A stretch of DNA of 64,000 nt from Actinomadura nitritigenes. GTDB taxonomy: Bacteria > Actinomycetota > Actinomycetes > Streptosporangiales > Streptosporangiaceae. The notes under the pieces are model-generated. The model ran no database searches and was not told the origin of the DNA. It was given only the letters and a program-made list of their open reading frames with translations. Position numbers and translations under genes: made by a program. Below, one piece after another: positions 7,586 through 14,755 of this stretch (positions within the stretch are counted from its first letter, which is position 1; every line of letters begins with the position of its first letter). The stretch spans positions 124,001-188,000 of the forward strand of contig NZ_JAGEOK010000007.1 in assembly GCF_017573545.1 (NCBI RefSeq), written 5' to 3'.

Positions 7586-7934
7586 CGCGTGCGGATGATC
7601 TGTCCCGCACGCCACATATGCCTCATTCCGGGTGCGAACGATCTTGGAGCGCGGGACCCTGGTACTGGACAGGAGGATCCCCCTCCCTCGCTTCGCTCGG
7701 TCGGGTTTCTCCCACAAGCGCTTTCTAACCCGCCCACGGCTACCGGCCGTCCGGCTCGATGGCCGAACGGCTGCCGCTAATGATCATCCGGCGGTGATCA
7801 GCCGCGGACGGCCCGCCCCTCGTGCGGGCACGCTTACGAGGGCCCCCTATCTGTCCGCCCGGGCGCCGCCGCATACGGCGCCCGGGCCCGGTGGAGGAGG
7901 AACCAGCACCGGGCACGACGTGGTGATGTGTGCG
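7586..7934. other. 350-bp non-coding region between lysis genes and minus-strand block
   Basis: No convincing gene on either strand. It holds a terminator hairpin (7858-7886), a CCTCGCTTCGCTCGG-type repeat near 7687, two TGATCA palindromes eight bases apart (near 7780-7800) and a GC-rich imperfect dyad around 7738-7778. GC content drops locally around 7715-7735. Confidence 0.6.
7858..7886. terminator. bidirectional terminator hairpin
   Basis: An 11-bp perfect stem, CCCGGGCGCCG paired with CGGCGCCCGGG, with a 7-base loop. It lies between the end of the plus-strand endolysin operon and the minus-strand genes that converge on it. No T-run is present, as is common for such hairpins in high-GC actinobacteria. 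Confidence 0.7.
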
Positions 7935-8028
7935 TGCCTGGCCCGGGACTCGAACCCGGGAGCCTCCGCAGGCCGTAGGCCCTCGTGGGCCCAGTGGGGC
8001 GGTGCTCTGTCCGTTGAGCTACGCAGGC
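7935..8028 (-). tRNA. tRNA-Arg-like sequence with enlarged anticodon loop
   Basis: The minus strand shows a tRNA D-arm (GTAGCTCAACGGACAGAGC, as in actinobacterial tRNA-Arg), a perfect T-arm (CCGGG-TTCGAGT-CCCGG) and a 5-bp acceptor match (GCCTG/CAGGC), with acceptor pairs 6 and 7 mismatched. Between D- and T-stems there are 44 nt, about 20 more than normal. CCGC can pair with GCGG as anticodon stem, leaving a 27-nt loop that contains an internal hairpin GGCCC-ACGA-GGGCC and CTACGG, which resembles an Arg-ACG loop. CCA is not encoded. It may be a decayed, intron-bearing or element-borne tRNA. Confidence 0.5.
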
Positions 8029-8066
8029 GTAGGGCGGCCGCCGGGGAATCGCGGCCGCCCGGTCGA

Positions 8067-8252
8067 TCACAGGGGCACGTCGGCCTCCTGCCGCATTAGC
8101 TGCTCGACCTGGCTGCGGTAGAACCGGCGCTGGCCGCCCGGCGTGCGGACGCTGTCGAGCTTGCCTTCGTCCGCCCAGCGGCCCACGGTCCCCGGGGCGA
8201 CGCGGAAGGCTGCAGCGACCTCGGACGTCTTCATCAGGTCGTACGGCTCCAT
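8067..8252 (-). CDS. BldC/excisionase-like MerR-type HTH protein
   Basis: A 61-residue DNA-binding protein. LMKTSEVAAAFRVAPGTVGR followed by WADEGKLDSVRTPGGQRRF is the single winged-HTH unit of BldC-type and Xis-type proteins. The start ATG at 8252 was chosen because GAGGGACG stands just upstream; longer upstream reading lacks homology. It lies 8 bases after the stop of the 31-residue membrane gene. In a mobile element this family often acts as excision or directionality factor, but a BldC-like regulator is equally possible. No integrase is visible nearby. Confidence 0.75.
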   Translation of the reverse strand: MEPYDLMKTSEVAAAFRVAPGTVGRWADEGKLDSVRTPGGQRRFYRSQVEQLMRQEADVPL

Positions 8253-8260
8253 CTCGTCCC

Positions 8261-8356
8261 TCACTTCGCCAGGGACACGGCGATGGCCGCGCCCCACACC
8301 GTCGCCAGCAGGAGGCCGAGCGCGACGTCGCCCCGGTGCCGCCTGATCCACTTCAT
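8261..8356 (-). CDS. 31-residue membrane protein
   Basis: A mini gene with a GGAGCGGC ribosome site before ATG at 8356. The product has a basic N-terminus (MKWIRRHRGD) followed by one membrane helix (VALGLLLATVWGAAIAVSLA). It is co-directional with and 8 bases upstream of the BldC-like gene. Function unknown. Confidence 0.5.
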   Translation of the reverse strand: MKWIRRHRGDVALGLLLATVWGAAIAVSLAK

Positions 8357-8377
8357 GCCGCTCCTCGAGGAGATGAG

Positions 8378-8426
8378 CCCGCCCGTGCCCCGACGGGAGA
8401 TTGGGTGCGGTAGGGGCACGGGCGGG
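8378..8426. repeat. large inverted repeat 1 (14-bp arms)
   Basis: Arms CCCGCCCGTGCCCC and GGGGCACGGGCGGG, perfect, separated by 21 bases. It lies upstream of the 31-residue membrane gene, so it could form a leader hairpin in the minus-strand transcript, or be a protein-binding dyad. Confidence 0.65.
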
Positions 8427-8436
8427 TGTCTGGTTG

Positions 8437-8471
8437 CGGCCCCGGGGGAAGCCAACGGACCCCCGGGGCCG
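8437..8471. repeat. large inverted repeat 2 (12-bp arms)
   Basis: Arms CGGCCCCGGGGG and CCCCCGGGGCCG, perfect, with an 11-base loop. Second of three consecutive hairpins in the 8357-8603 gap. Confidence 0.65.
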
Positions 8472-8524
8472 CGGCCGCCGTTCCCTCTCCCAGCCCTGGA
8501 CCAGGAACAGCGACCTGTCTAGAT

Positions 8525-8559
8525 GCGGCCCGGGCCTGCCCTCCAGCGGCCCGGGCCGC
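8525..8559. repeat. large inverted repeat 3 (12-bp arms)
   Basis: Arms GCGGCCCGGGCC and GGCCCGGGCCGC, perfect, with an 11-base loop. It sits 44 bases beyond the end of the six-gene minus-strand operon and may be its terminator. Confidence 0.65.
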
Positions 8560-8603
8560 GGCCGCCGGCGCGCGCCGCGATCGAACGCGTCGGCAGCCCG
8601 TCA

Positions 8604-8783
8604 TCACTCGCCGTCCGGGCGGGCGTCCTCGACGTCCCACCAGCCGCGGATCAGCTCACCGCCAGCGCGCAGCTCCCGGCGCCGCTCCAGCTTCTCGGCG
8701 GCGATCAGCACCAGCACGGTGAAGAGCGAGAACATCACGGCCGTGATCGCCGCCGCCGCGATGATGATCGCGAGGTCACGCAT
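8604..8783 (-). CDS. 59-residue membrane protein
   Basis: Starts MRDLAIIIAAAAITAVMFSL; residues 4-29 are a membrane helix, followed by a charged cytoplasmic-type tail (KLERRRELRAGGELIRGWW). The ATG at 8783 overlaps the stop of the upstream gene, so it is the last member of the six-gene overlapping operon. Unknown function. Confidence 0.55.
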   Translation of the reverse strand: MRDLAIIIAAAAITAVMFSLFTVLVLIAAEKLERRRELRAGGELIRGWWDVEDARPDGE

Positions 8784-9084
8784 GGACCGGCCGCCAGCTT
8801 CCGGTGGTGCCGTCCCGGGACGCCCCCTCGCCGCCCCGGAACGGCACCGCTCCGGCGGCGGCCGCCGGCGCCGCGGCCGCGTGCTCACCCGAGCGCCAGA
8901 TACGGCGCTCCTCCGGACTCAGCCGGTGGTACCGGCGGCACCGCGCCGGGTCCGGCCGCCGGTCGTCGTGCGCGACGTGCGCGCCCTGGTAGACGTACGC
9001 CACCGCGATCACCACCGCGGCCGCGGCCAACAGCAGCGCGATCCCCGCGCCGAGCGCGGCCGCCGCGAGCATGTCCCCGCTCAC
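8776..9084 (-). CDS. small membrane protein, GTG start
   Basis: A 102-residue product. GTG at 9082-9084 overlaps the stop of the upstream gene (GTGA), which decides the start. Residues 4-30 (DMLAAAALGAGIALLLAAAA and onward) are a membrane helix; the remainder is hydrophilic with RYHRLSPEERRIWRSGEHAA. No known family. Confidence 0.55.
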   Translation of the reverse strand: MSGDMLAAAALGAGIALLLAAAAVVIAVAYVYQGAHVAHDDRRPDPARCRRYHRLSPEERRIWRSGEHAAAAPAAAAGAVPFRGGEGASRDGTTGSWRPVHA

Positions 9085-9464
9085 CGCGCCGACTCCTCGC
9101 GCGCGTTGACGGCGCCCGTGAGGATCACCGGCGTCAGGCCGTACCGGAACTTCACGGTGAACACGACCCGGCCCGCCTCGTTCCTGTGGACGATCACCTC
9201 CGTGTCGAAGGCGTCCGCCCACATCTCCATGGCCTCGCGGGTCGCGTCGTCGTCGTGCAGGCGGGTCACGAAGCCGCACAGGTCCGGCGTGGCCTGGTCG
9301 TGCTCCTTGAAGCTGGCGACCGACCAGGACGCCATCGGAAGGTCGATGCGTGCGGCGAGGTCGCGCATCGCCAGCACCGCGGCGACCTGCGCGTCCCGCA
9401 ACTCGTCCGCCATCGCGCGCTGACGCATGGTCGGCGCGAAGGACGCGCGCTTGTCGTCTGTCAT
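9081..9464 (-). CDS. hypothetical protein of the element operon
   Basis: A 127-residue soluble protein. The N-terminal half is helical (MRQRAMADELRDAQVAAVLA), the C-terminal half ends in a strand-like segment (EVIVHRNEAGRVVFTVKFRY). Start ATG at 9464 overlaps the upstream stop. No family recognised. Its place between two small membrane genes and downstream of the repressor suggests an early or accessory function of the mobile element. Confidence 0.6.
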   Translation of the reverse strand: MTDDKRASFAPTMRQRAMADELRDAQVAAVLAMRDLAARIDLPMASWSVASFKEHDQATPDLCGFVTRLHDDDATREAMEMWADAFDTEVIVHRNEAGRVVFTVKFRYGLTPVILTGAVNAREESAR

Positions 9465-9757
9465 GATGGGTCCGCCCCTTCGGGCTCGATGTTGCGGACG
9501 CCCCGGCTACCCCCCGGGGCGTCCTCCTTTTCCAGCGCTTCCAGCCGCGCGGCCAGCGCAGCCAACCGACCGGACTGCCCGTCGAGCCGCTGCGACAGGA
9601 TCGTGAGCGCGGCGCCCTGGCCGGACATCATCTGTCCGTGCGCCTCCAGCCAGTCGGCGAAGTGGTCCATCCGGCGCGTGTGCAGCCGCCAGACCCGCGC
9701 GAAGATCAGCAGCGCGACCCACGTGCACACCGGCGGCATCCAGTCGAGCCAGCTCAC
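9461..9757 (-). CDS. membrane protein with coiled-coil tail
   Basis: A 98-residue product; GTG at 9755-9757 overlaps the upstream stop. Residues 5-24 (DWMPPVCTWVALLIFARVW) form a membrane segment. Residues 44-78 (GQGAALTILSQRLDGQSGRL, then AALAARLEALEK) form a leucine-heptad coiled coil. This layout resembles small spanin- or holin-associated proteins, but it is in the regulatory operon and its role is unknown. Confidence 0.55.
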   Translation of the reverse strand: MSWLDWMPPVCTWVALLIFARVWRLHTRRMDHFADWLEAHGQMMSGQGAALTILSQRLDGQSGRLAALAARLEALEKEDAPGGSRGVRNIEPEGADPS

Positions 9758-9927
9758 CGCGTCCTCCGCTCGGCGTCGGCCGCGGCCGCGGCGCCGTCGG
9801 TCTCGAGAACGTTCCCGACCCGCGCGCCCTCGCGCCGCGCGTGGAACTCCTCCGGGAGCCACTCCTCGCCCGGCGGGATCACCGGCCGCCCGTGCTCCCA
9901 CCCCGGCGGCACGTCGTGCCCGCTCAC
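9754..9927 (-). CDS. 57-residue hypothetical protein
   Basis: Defined by a GTGA overlap with the upstream gene at 9924-9927 and a GTGA overlap with the downstream gene. The product contains PPGWEHGRPVIPPGEEWLPE and an acidic/Arg-rich end. It has no membrane segment. Only gene order and coupling support it. Confidence 0.45.
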   Translation of the reverse strand: MSGHDVPPGWEHGRPVIPPGEEWLPEEFHARREGARVGNVLETDGAAAAADAERRTR

Positions 9928-10175
9928 GACGCGCGCTCGCGCGGCGCCGGCGGGAAGAACACCGTGACATCGACGCCGAGGATCTCGGCGATGCGCGCGA
10001 TCTCCGTGACGGTGAACGGGACCGGCTGCGGCCCGCTCAGGCGCCGGTTCAACCAGTCGCGCGGCTGGCCGAGTTCAGCCGCGAGCCATGTCTGCTTTCG
10101 CTTCTGCCGCTCCAGCTCGTACCGGACTCGGAACGCGACGAAACGATCATCGAAGATGCCCGTCTGTGTCGTCAT
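9924..10175 (-). CDS. XRE-family repressor candidate
   Basis: An 83-residue HTH protein. YELERQKRKQTWLAAELGQP followed by RDWLNRRLSGPQPVPFTVTE is a Cro/C1-type helix-turn-helix with the usual 'ELG...WLNRRLSG' recognition part; LGVDVTVFFPP closes the domain. ATG at 10175 has no ribosome site, and a promoter ends 7 bases before it, so the mRNA is probably leaderless. It heads a six-gene operon and faces another HTH gene. Its likely role is lysogeny or copy control of the element. Confidence 0.75.
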   Translation of the reverse strand: MTTQTGIFDDRFVAFRVRYELERQKRKQTWLAAELGQPRDWLNRRLSGPQPVPFTVTEIARIAEILGVDVTVFFPPAPRERAS

Positions 10176-10182
10176 GGCGTGA

Positions 10183-10211
10183 ACTATGTCGCTCTCAGCG
10201 CGACACCGCAA
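10183..10211 (-). promoter_or_regulatory. minus-strand promoter with operator in the spacer
   Basis: On the minus strand TTGCGG, 17 bases, then CATAGT form -35 and -10 boxes, with the start site expected on or near the ATG at 10175. The spacer is filled by a dyad, TGTCGC-N7-GCGACA (10187-10205), a natural operator position for repression. Confidence 0.5.
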
Positions 10212-10240
10212 GGGGTACGGCGAAGTTGCTCGTCGGTTTG

Positions 10241-10269
10241 TTGTCTGGCTCAGCCCAACGACGTACGCT
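10241..10269 (+). promoter_or_regulatory. plus-strand promoter of the second HTH gene
   Basis: TTGTCT and TACGCT are 17 bases apart. The expected start site is 10275-10277, at the ATG of the next gene (10278), which has no ribosome site, so it is probably leaderless. Confidence 0.45.
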
Positions 10270-10277
10270 CAAGCTCC

Positions 10278-10559
10278 ATGAGCACACCGACGCGTTCCCC
10301 TCATGAGGCCGTCGCCGAAGAGGCCCGGGCGCTCCTCGCGCGCCGCCGCATCAGCGGCCGCGCGGCCGCGCGTGGTCTCGGGTGGAAGACGGACTACATG
10401 TGGCGCCGGCTCGACGGCCGAACGCCGTTCGACGTGAACGATCTAGTCGCCCTCGCGCGGCTGCTCGGCGTGCCCGTGACGACCCTCATCGCGCCCCTGG
10501 AATCCGATCACTCTCCGTCTACGGATGGTGTGGATTCACTGTCTGTTAAATCGTCTTGA
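10278..10559 (+). CDS. HTH (Cro/C1-type) regulator, divergent partner
   Basis: A 93-residue protein. EEARALLARRRISGRAAARG, then LGWKTDYMWRRLDGRTPFDV, form an XRE-like helix-turn-helix; DLVALARLLGVPVTTLIAP completes the domain and a Ser-rich tail follows. It is divergent from the 83-residue XRE protein with 102 bases between them. The pair looks like a bistable phage-type switch. It is the last gene I assign to the element; the next gene is a chromosomal Rel paralogue. Confidence 0.72.
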   Translation: MSTPTRSPHEAVAEEARALLARRRISGRAAARGLGWKTDYMWRRLDGRTPFDVNDLVALARLLGVPVTTLIAPLESDHSPSTDGVDSLSVKSS

Positions 10560-10747
10560 CAGCGCGGCGCGGCCGGTCCGTAATGGGCGTGCGCGCCGGC
10601 CCGGCGGTGGCACGCTCCAGCGGCCCCCCGGCGGCGCCGGGCCGACGCGGGCGCCCCGGTCTCCCGCCACCGCCGCGACGTCGCGCATAATGTCGGTTAC
10701 ACCCAGTAGCAGGGGCGCTACCGGGGCGGGCGGCAGGTGGGTGCGTG

Positions 10748-12601
10748 ATGACGACCCTCGATCCGGCGAACTCCACAGGCACGGCCTCGGTCGCGGACGC
10801 ACCGGAGGCCGGGGCCGCGCCTCCCGGCGCGCCCGTCCCGGCGGGAGGACGGTCCGGGTTCCCGCCGGTCCGGGGGGAACCCGCCGCGCCGGGGGCGCCG
10901 CGCGGCCCGCTCCGGCTGCCGCTGCGCCGCGCCCGGCCCGCGGCCGCCTCGGGCGACCCCGTCCGCCCCGCCGTCGCGCCGCTCCTCGCCGTCCACCGGT
11001 CCGCCTGCCCGGGCGGCGACGAGGCGGAGCTGCTGCGCGGCTACGAGGTCGCCGAGCGCCTGCACCGCGGGCAGCTCCGCAAGTCGGGCGCGCCCTACAT
11101 CACCCATCCGCTGGCCGTCGCGATGATCCTCGCCGGGATGGGGATGGACACCACCACCCTCGTCGCCGCGCTGCTGCACGACACCGTCGAGGACACGGCC
11201 TACACGCTCGGCGAGCTCCGCGCCGACTTCGGCGAGGAGGTCGCCGTCCTCGTCGACGGCGTGACGAAGCTGGACGGCAGCCGGTGGGGCGAGCGCGCCG
11301 AGGCCGAGACGTTCCGCAAGATCGTGCTCGCCGCGGCGGCCGACCTGCGCGTCCTGGTCATCAAGCTGTCGGACCGGCTGCACAACCTGCGGACCCTGCG
11401 CTACCGCCCCGCGCACAAGCGGGCCCCGTACGCCAAGGCGTCGCAGGAGCTGCTCGTCCCGTTCGCCGAGCGGCTCGGCATCCACGTGCTGAAGCGGGAG
11501 ATGGACGACCTGGCGTTCGCCGCGCGCGCCCCCGAGGCGCACGCCGCGACCGATCGCGCCGTCCGGGCCGCGCTGCGGCGGGCCGACGCGGCGTTCGCGC
11601 CCGCGGTCGCGCGGATCCGCGACGCGCTCGCCGAGCACGGCGTCCGCGGGCGCGTGCGGATCCGGCCGTCGCACCTGTACGCGGTGCACGAGTCGTTCGG
11701 CGGCGACCTCGCCGGGCTGCGGCCCTGCGAGGCGGCGCGGCTCCTGCTGCTGGTCGACGGCGAGGAGCGCGACTGCTACATCGCGCTCGGCGCGGTGCAC
11801 GCCGCGCTGCACCCGGTCCCCGGGCAGGTCCGCGACCACATCGCGATGCCGAAGGACAACATGTACCAGTCCCTGCACACGCGCGTCATCAGCCCGGACG
11901 GCGACCCGTTCGACGTCATCGTGCGCAGCGAGGCCATGCACCCGGTCGCCGAGTACGGCATCGTCGCGCACATCCGGCAGGCCCGCGACGACGCCGCCAC
12001 CGCCGACGCCGTGGCGGGCCGCCGCGACCTGGCGTGGCTGAGCCGGCTGCTGGCCTGGCAGTCCAACGCGCCGTCCGCCGACTTCCTGGACGGCCTGCGC
12101 GCCGACCTCGCCGCCGGGCACCTCGCCGCGTTCGCCCCGGACGGCCGCGCCGTGCCGCTGCCGGAGGGCGCGACCGCGCTCGACTTCGCCTACGCGCTGG
12201 ACCCCGGCACCGGCGACCGCTGCATCGGCGCCGTCGTCAACGGCCGGCTCGCGCCGATGTCGGTGCAGGTCCGCAGCGGCAACGTGGTGGAGGTGCTCAC
12301 CGACCCGGCCGGCTCCCCGTCCGAGGACTGGCTGGACTTCGCCGTGACGGTCCCGGCGCGCATGCACATCCGGCGGAGCCTCGCGCTGCGCCGCGCGGAG
12401 GAGGCCGCGGACGCAGGGCGCCGCACCCTCGTCCGGGCGCTGGCGCAGCGGCGGCTCGACCTGCTCGCCGCGGAGGCGCGCGGCGACTCGCTGGCCGTCG
12501 CCCGCGACCTCGGCTACGGCGAGATCGACCAGATGTACGGGGCGCTGGCGGCCGGCGCGCTCGGCCTCGACGACCTGGTGGCCCGCTTCACCCGGCTCTG
12601 A
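10748..12601 (+). CDS. Rel/SpoT-family protein, probably (p)ppGpp hydrolase with degenerate synthetase
   Basis: A 617-residue bifunctional-type Rel paralogue. The HD hydrolase domain (about residues 85-250) is complete: KSGAPYITHPLAVA, LLHDTVEDTA and VIKLSDRLHNLRTL. In the synthetase domain (about 300-415) MYQSLHTRVI and AEYGIVAHIR are kept, but the strand that normally carries the Asp of D-L-x-G-x-R reads LAGLRPCEAARLLLLV, and the catalytic Glu before Q-I-R-T is Asp (FDVIVRS). A TGS domain follows (about 463-517). The ACT and zinc-finger parts of full Rel are absent. GTG at 10745 is an alternative start. Confidence 0.82.
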   Translation: MTTLDPANSTGTASVADAPEAGAAPPGAPVPAGGRSGFPPVRGEPAAPGAPRGPLRLPLRRARPAAASGDPVRPAVAPLLAVHRSACPGGDEAELLRGYEVAERLHRGQLRKSGAPYITHPLAVAMILAGMGMDTTTLVAALLHDTVEDTAYTLGELRADFGEEVAVLVDGVTKLDGSRWGERAEAETFRKIVLAAAADLRVLVIKLSDRLHNLRTLRYRPAHKRAPYAKASQELLVPFAERLGIHVLKREMDDLAFAARAPEAHAATDRAVRAALRRADAAFAPAVARIRDALAEHGVRGRVRIRPSHLYAVHESFGGDLAGLRPCEAARLLLLVDGEERDCYIALGAVHAALHPVPGQVRDHIAMPKDNMYQSLHTRVISPDGDPFDVIVRSEAMHPVAEYGIVAHIRQARDDAATADAVAGRRDLAWLSRLLAWQSNAPSADFLDGLRADLAAGHLAAFAPDGRAVPLPEGATALDFAYALDPGTGDRCIGAVVNGRLAPMSVQVRSGNVVEVLTDPAGSPSEDWLDFAVTVPARMHIRRSLALRRAEEAADAGRRTLVRALAQRRLDLLAAEARGDSLAVARDLGYGEIDQMYGALAAGALGLDDLVARFTRL

Positions 12602-12635
12602 CATCCCGGGCTACCCTGGGCCGCGTGATGATCGT

Positions 12636-13088
12636 ATGACCGGCGAAGGGCCGTTCGAATACGGCGTGGACGGGCCGAAGGTGATCGTGGTCGGCGTGGA
12701 CGGGTCGGAGACCTCGCTGCACGCCGGCGCGTACGCGTGGGGCCTGGCGCGCCGCGGCGGGGCGCGGCTCATCATCGTGCACGTGGAGAGCATCGCCGCG
12801 CTGTCCACCCTCACCGCCGGCGGCGCCGCGGTGATGCGGGAGGCCGGCGAGGCCGTCGCCGAGGACCTGCGCCGCGAGCTGGAGCGCGCCGCCGAGCGCG
12901 CCGACGTCCGGTACGAGTTCGTCACCGAGCAGGGCGACCCGTTCACCGTCATCTCCCGGGTCGCCGACGAGGCCCGCGCGGACGCGGTGATCGTCGGCGC
13001 GTCCGCGCAGGCCGGGCACCGGCTGATCGGGTCCGTCGCCGTCAAGCTGGTCCGCACGGGCCGCTGGCCGGTGACCGTCGTCCCGTGA
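12636..13088 (+). CDS. universal stress protein (UspA family)
   Basis: A 150-residue single-domain Usp protein. KVIVVGVDGSETSLHAGAYA is the N-terminal strand and nucleotide loop; IIVHVESI follows; VIVGASAQAGHRLIGSVAVK is the ATP-binding C-terminal motif (G-x2-...-G-S), somewhat altered from G-x2-G-x9-G-S/T. Such proteins bind ATP and help survival in stress or dormancy. It is 34 bases after the Rel paralogue and may share its transcript, linking two stress functions. Confidence 0.85.
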   Translation: MTGEGPFEYGVDGPKVIVVGVDGSETSLHAGAYAWGLARRGGARLIIVHVESIAALSTLTAGGAAVMREAGEAVAEDLRRELERAAERADVRYEFVTEQGDPFTVISRVADEARADAVIVGASAQAGHRLIGSVAVKLVRTGRWPVTVVP

Positions 13089-13182
13089 CCCGCCCGCGGT
13101 CGGCGGCGCGGCGGCCAGGTTGGACGGCGGCGCCCGGGGAAGTGGTCCGGTGAACCGTGCGGAGGACGAGGCGGGGGCGGCG

Positions 13183-14019
13183 ATGTCGGAGCCTTACCTG
13201 ACGGAGGTCGGCTGGGCGGGGTCCGCGCTCCGCGTCGCCGGCGCGATCAGGTGCGGCGACGACCCGCCGGCGGCGCCGGAGATGGAGCTGCTGCTGCGCG
13301 AGCGCGACGGCGACGGGCTGCTGCGGCTCCCCGCGTCCGTCGGCGCGGAGCAGGGCCTCGTCACCTTCGAGGCGCTGGTGGACGTCGCGGCCGTCGAGCG
13401 CGGCGAACCGCTCCCCGGCGGGCTCTGGGACGTCGACCTGGCGATCGGCGCGCCGCCCGAGGGCCGCGTCGTGGCGCTCGGGCCCGAGCGCGCGCCCGGC
13501 CTCGACACCGCGCCGCGGCGGCAGTTCCTGCCGGGCGCGGTCACCGTCGCCGCGTACTTCGGGGGGCGCGGCACGCTGTCCATCGACGTCGGCGGCCGCT
13601 CGCACGTCACCGGCACGACGTGCGCCGACGGGGTCGTATGGGACGAGCGCCGCGCGGAGGTCGTCATCACCGGGCACATCGACCGGCGGTGGCTCAGCAT
13701 GCCGATCTCCGGGACGCTGACCCTCACCGAGCGGAGCACCCGCCGGACGTTCGACGTCATCGCCACGCTGGACGAGACCGACGACCGGCTCGGCTACCGC
13801 GCCGCGCTGCCCGTCACCCGGGCGTTCGTCGACCACCCGCTGCCGCGCGGCACCTGGGACGTCTCGCTCTGCCTCGGCTTCTCCGGCATGCACCGCGAAC
13901 TCGGCGTCCTCGCGCCCGAGGACGCGGTGGACGTCCAGGTGTGGCGGCGGTTCCGGCACGTGCGCGTGTCGTCGTCGTCCGCGCCGGACCCGCTGGCCAT
14001 CACGGTCGGCCGCGCCTGA
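13183..14019 (+). CDS. hypothetical protein with two repeated beta-sandwich-like halves
   Basis: A 278-residue soluble protein. Two halves share a motif: ERGEPLPGGLWDVDLAIG near residue 82 and VDHPLPRGTWDVSLCLG near residue 220, each followed by a Leu-Gly/Ala strand. Residues between are beta-rich. This 'LPxGxWDV' pattern resembles accessory sugar-binding or linker domains of wall-polymer glycosyltransferases, but the transferase part is missing, so function is open. ATG at 13183 chosen; GTG at 13150 is an alternative. Its 3' end overlaps the convergent gene by 20 bases. Confidence 0.55.
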   Translation: MSEPYLTEVGWAGSALRVAGAIRCGDDPPAAPEMELLLRERDGDGLLRLPASVGAEQGLVTFEALVDVAAVERGEPLPGGLWDVDLAIGAPPEGRVVALGPERAPGLDTAPRRQFLPGAVTVAAYFGGRGTLSIDVGGRSHVTGTTCADGVVWDERRAEVVITGHIDRRWLSMPISGTLTLTERSTRRTFDVIATLDETDDRLGYRAALPVTRAFVDHPLPRGTWDVSLCLGFSGMHRELGVLAPEDAVDVQVWRRFRHVRVSSSSAPDPLAITVGRA

Positions 14020-14632
14020 ACGGGCGGTCCGGCCAGAACGGCCGGGAGCCCGCCGCCACCACTCCCGCGAGCAGCACGACGACCGACGTCCCGCCGACCA
14101 GGTTGACGCACGCGGTCGCCACCGCCGCGTCGAACGGCCCGTTCAGCAGCAGCGGCAGGATCGTCAGCAGCACCACCGCGAACCCGCCGATCCACGCGAA
14201 CGCCCGGACGGGGCGCGCCGCCGTCGCGAGCAGCAGGTGCATCAGGGCGGTCGCCTGGATCGTCCCGGCCATCGCGATCAGCGCGTAGCTCGTCGCCGCC
14301 GGTCCCGCCGCGGTGCGCCCGCCCGCGAACACCGGCACCTCCAGCCCGAACACGCCGCGCAGCCCCATCACCGCCGCGAACGCGGTGCCGCCGGCGGCGA
14401 GCGCCGCCGCCGTCCCCGCCCACCACAGCGGGCGGAGCGGGAGCCGCGACCCCGCCGAGATCTCCTCGTGCAGGGCGACGAACTCCTGGTACCTCCTCGC
14501 CGGAGCCTCCGCCCGGCGCCGCCGCGCCGTGGAGGGGCATCGGAACGACCGCTCGTACGGCCGTGGCGCAGGACGGCCGGCGTGCCTGCCCGGCAGGCCG
14601 CCGGGGTACCGCCCGAATGGCGTGTCGGGCAT
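14000..14632 (-). CDS. four-helix membrane protein (DUF6069-like)
   Basis: A 210-residue protein preceded by an excellent GGGGGGAGG ribosome site. The first 65 residues are Arg/Pro rich and cytoplasmic. Four membrane helices follow at about 68-90, 108-130, 138-160 and 168-195 (FAWIGGFAVVLLTILPLLL and VNLVGGTSVVVLLAGVVAAG are clear). This is the layout of the DUF6069 family of unknown function. It converges on the preceding gene. Confidence 0.6.
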   Translation of the reverse strand: MPDTPFGRYPGGLPGRHAGRPAPRPYERSFRCPSTARRRRAEAPARRYQEFVALHEEISAGSRLPLRPLWWAGTAAALAAGGTAFAAVMGLRGVFGLEVPVFAGGRTAAGPAATSYALIAMAGTIQATALMHLLLATAARPVRAFAWIGGFAVVLLTILPLLLNGPFDAAVATACVNLVGGTSVVVLLAGVVAAGSRPFWPDRPFRRGRP

Positions 14633-14755
14633 GTTCCCTCCCCCCGGTGCGAACGATGTAGGTGCTACCCGGCACCGATGGGGGGAACTCTCCCAAGCAC
14701 AACAATTTGCAGATGTTTGGCCCCGTCACCGGTCATAGCGGCGTTCGTCGCGGAA

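Noticed and set aside
8067..10559. Integrase or recombinase gene near the right end of the element
   Set aside because: All frames were examined; only HTH, membrane and small unknown proteins are found. The Xis-like gene alone does not prove integration.
10556..10586. Promoter TTGACA ... CGTAAT after the second HTH gene
   Set aside because: The -35 is perfect but overlaps the stop codon, the -10 is weak at any spacing, and the next gene starts 160 bases later; too little to call.
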